This document shows, piece by piece, positions 4,832-6,064 of a stretch of DNA of 6,064 bases. The stretch's first letter is position 1; each line of letters opens with the position of its first letter. The translations under genes and the position numbers were made by a program. The DNA comes from an uncultured Porphyromonadaceae bacterium (GTDB lineage Bacteria > Bacteroidota > Bacteroidia > Bacteroidales > Muribaculaceae): the NCBI GenBank assembly GCA_905212215.1, contig CAJMDR010000140.1, positions 1 to 6,064 of the forward strand. Reading direction: 5' to 3'. Below the pieces are notes generated by a model, which saw only the letters and a list, made by a program, of their open reading frames with translations, had not been told where the DNA came from and did not search any database.

Positions 4832-5620
4832 TTAATCCATAAGGAAGTTTACAAATAATCTTTGGTGTAGCTTGGGTATAAGTGGATATATCATCGCATA
4901 AGGTTCTTCAAAAAAAGTAAGACTCTCCCCTACTTCATTCAACTGATCCGGATAGAGGTAAGTCTTAATACCTTTTTCTCCACTTAGATGTCTTTCCAAA
5001 GTAATGGAGTCAATGGCAGAAATGCAATCTGGAGTCTTAAAGAGAAATCTGTCCTCTTGCGCAACCAAGACATCATTACCTGCTTCTGACCATTCTTCAG
5101 CCACAGCAATCGTATCAGTCAAGGAATGAATCAGGGATCCGTACGGTTGCCTTTCCTCTAATCGATGTATGATTTCCACTGTATATTCTACAGAAGCTTT
5201 AACCTGGAATTCATTGATTGCTTCAGAAGTATACGTATAATATCTTGGAGCCGTATTAATAAAGCCTAATGCTTCGTACCATGATCTTAACCCATCTGAA
5301 GCAGGTATAAGAAACAGGAAATCAAATCCTTTATTTCGTCCATTAATGACAGTTTCCTTCAATAATGAAGTCATCAGGCCATTTCCCCGGGCTTCAGGCA
5401 ATGTTGCAAGGCCATGAAGATATAATCCCTTAAAACCGCCTGTAAAAGTAAAGTCATGGGCACACAACATGGATAGGAGCTTCCCCTCTCCATTTTTTCT
5501 ATATAATGAGAATTCCGGATCTACCCAACAGCCAAATATCCGATTTACATACGTTGAGGCATCGTGGAAAGTATCTTTCCACAGCTTCTTCATCAGTGCA
5601 ACCGGTAAGTTATTCGACAT
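4832..5620 (-). CDS. GNAT family N-acetyltransferase with C-terminal extension
   Basis: A 262-residue protein whose first half has the GNAT fold. The acetyl-CoA pyrophosphate loop reads LATLPEARGNGLMTSLLKE (71-89, R-G-N-G in place of Q/R-x-x-G-x-G/A), preceded by the beta-4 strand GLYLHGLA. A later strand and helix, FLIPASDGLRSWYEALGF (103-120), carry the usual tyrosine (Y115) and the ALGF ending. Residues from about 135 onward form an extension of about 125 residues that I do not recognise; plain GNAT proteins are 140-180 long, and the length recalls two-domain Eis-like members, though this was not aligned. The gene starts six bases after the HAD phosphatase stop and ends 19 before the glycosyltransferase, so the three are likely one transcript. 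The substrate is unknown; an amino-sugar or surface glycan is possible from context. Confidence 0.85.
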   Translation of the reverse strand: MSNNLPVALMKKLWKDTFHDASTYVNRIFGCWVDPEFSLYRKNGEGKLLSMLCAHDFTFTGGFKGLYLHGLATLPEARGNGLMTSLLKETVINGRNKGFDFLFLIPASDGLRSWYEALGFINTAPRYYTYTSEAINEFQVKASVEYTVEIIHRLEERQPYGSLIHSLTDTIAVAEEWSEAGNDVLVAQEDRFLFKTPDCISAIDSITLERHLSGEKGIKTYLYPDQLNEVGESLTFFEEPYAMIYPLIPKLHQRLFVNFLMD

Positions 5621-5626
5621 ATTGAG

Positions 5627-6064
5627 TCAGAAAGGGTCATCAAGCCTTTTGAGTATGTCGGAAGGCAGTGATGCTATATGGTCAGCGTAAGCCTTGCGCA
5701 GTTCTGAAACTGGCCGGAACCCCCAGGTCACTCCCACACACTCTATCCCTGCTCTGTGCGCTGTCTCCATATCAACAGCTGAATCACCTACCATCAACAC
5801 ATCTTTCTTTTGTGTCGGACATTCGTTGAGTATATGGAAGATAATGGAAGGATCAGGCTTCGTAGGCCTGTTCTCTTCCTGTCCGCATACAGCCACAAAG
5901 GGTATGTCGGGAAAATAATGCTTTATAATCTTATTGACAGCACTTTGATATTTATTGCTTGCCACTGCAATTTTTACGCCTTGCTCATTGAGATTGCGCA
6001 ACAATTCCGGAATTCCTTTATATGGCTCCGTCATGTCACAATTGTGCTCATCGTAGTGGCGGGG
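5627..6064 (-). CDS. HAD family hydrolase (phosphoglycolate phosphatase-like), C-terminal part
   Basis: The last 145 codons of a gene whose start lies beyond the right edge; the frame stays open to the last base (PRHYDEHNCD precedes the first visible Met), so the Met at 6034 is internal, not the start. Visible HAD motifs: II, VASNK with Ser36 of the visible part; III, RPTKPDP with Lys69; IV, MVGDSAVDMETA (91-102) with the two acidic residues that bind magnesium. Motif I (DxD), which carries the nucleophile, and the N-terminal half of the cap domain are off the window. The GIPELLRNLNEQGVKIAVASNK and GVTWGFRP stretches are typical of subfamily IA phosphoglycolate or pyrophosphate phosphatases. 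The substrate is not determined. It is followed after six bases by the acetyltransferase gene. Confidence 0.9.
   Translation of the reverse strand, partial: PRHYDEHNCDMTEPYKGIPELLRNLNEQGVKIAVASNKYQSAVNKIIKHYFPDIPFVAVCGQEENRPTKPDPSIIFHILNECPTQKKDVLMVGDSAVDMETAHRAGIECVGVTWGFRPVSELRKAYADHIASLPSDILKRLDDPF

Overview
The window looks like chromosomal DNA of a Bacteroidales bacterium (Bacteroides/Prevotella relatives). The grounds are three promoters with a TAnnTTTG -7 box (two of them with a TTTG-type -33 box 20 bases upstream), A-rich or absent Shine-Dalgarno sites, a long Bacteroidetes-type PurM, a DUF3332 lipoprotein and tandem small YtxH proteins. All ten protein genes supported here lie on the minus strand, so transcription runs from high to low coordinates. 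I see no mobile element, CRISPR array, tRNA or rRNA. The species cannot be fixed from the sequence.

In transcription order: (1) 6064-3856, a tightly spaced set of three genes, namely a HAD-family phosphatase (cut by the window edge), a GNAT acetyltransferase and a family 90 glycosyltransferase, plausibly acting on cell-surface glycans. (2) 3786-2397, a self-contained four-gene operon with its own promoter and intrinsic terminator: two paralogous YtxH-like one-helix proteins, a holin-X/YqjE-like two-helix membrane protein, and a 107-residue protein resembling YqjK in layout. A long bulged hairpin sits between genes two and three. The set parallels the yqjD-yqjE-yqjK operon of enterobacteria. 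(3) 2400-2153, a compact transcription unit with promoter, nested rod-like hairpin and terminator but no credible ORF. It is the best candidate for an undescribed element: a small RNA of about 200 nt. (4) 2105-1533, a Crp/Fnr-family regulator without an evident promoter other than read-through from the small RNA. (5) 1445-1, purM with a promoter so close to its ATG that the mRNA may be leaderless, followed after 17 bases by a DUF3332 lipoprotein gene that runs off the left edge.

Gene identities rest on recognised motifs and family memory. Promoters, terminators and RNA folds were found by eye and need computational and experimental confirmation.
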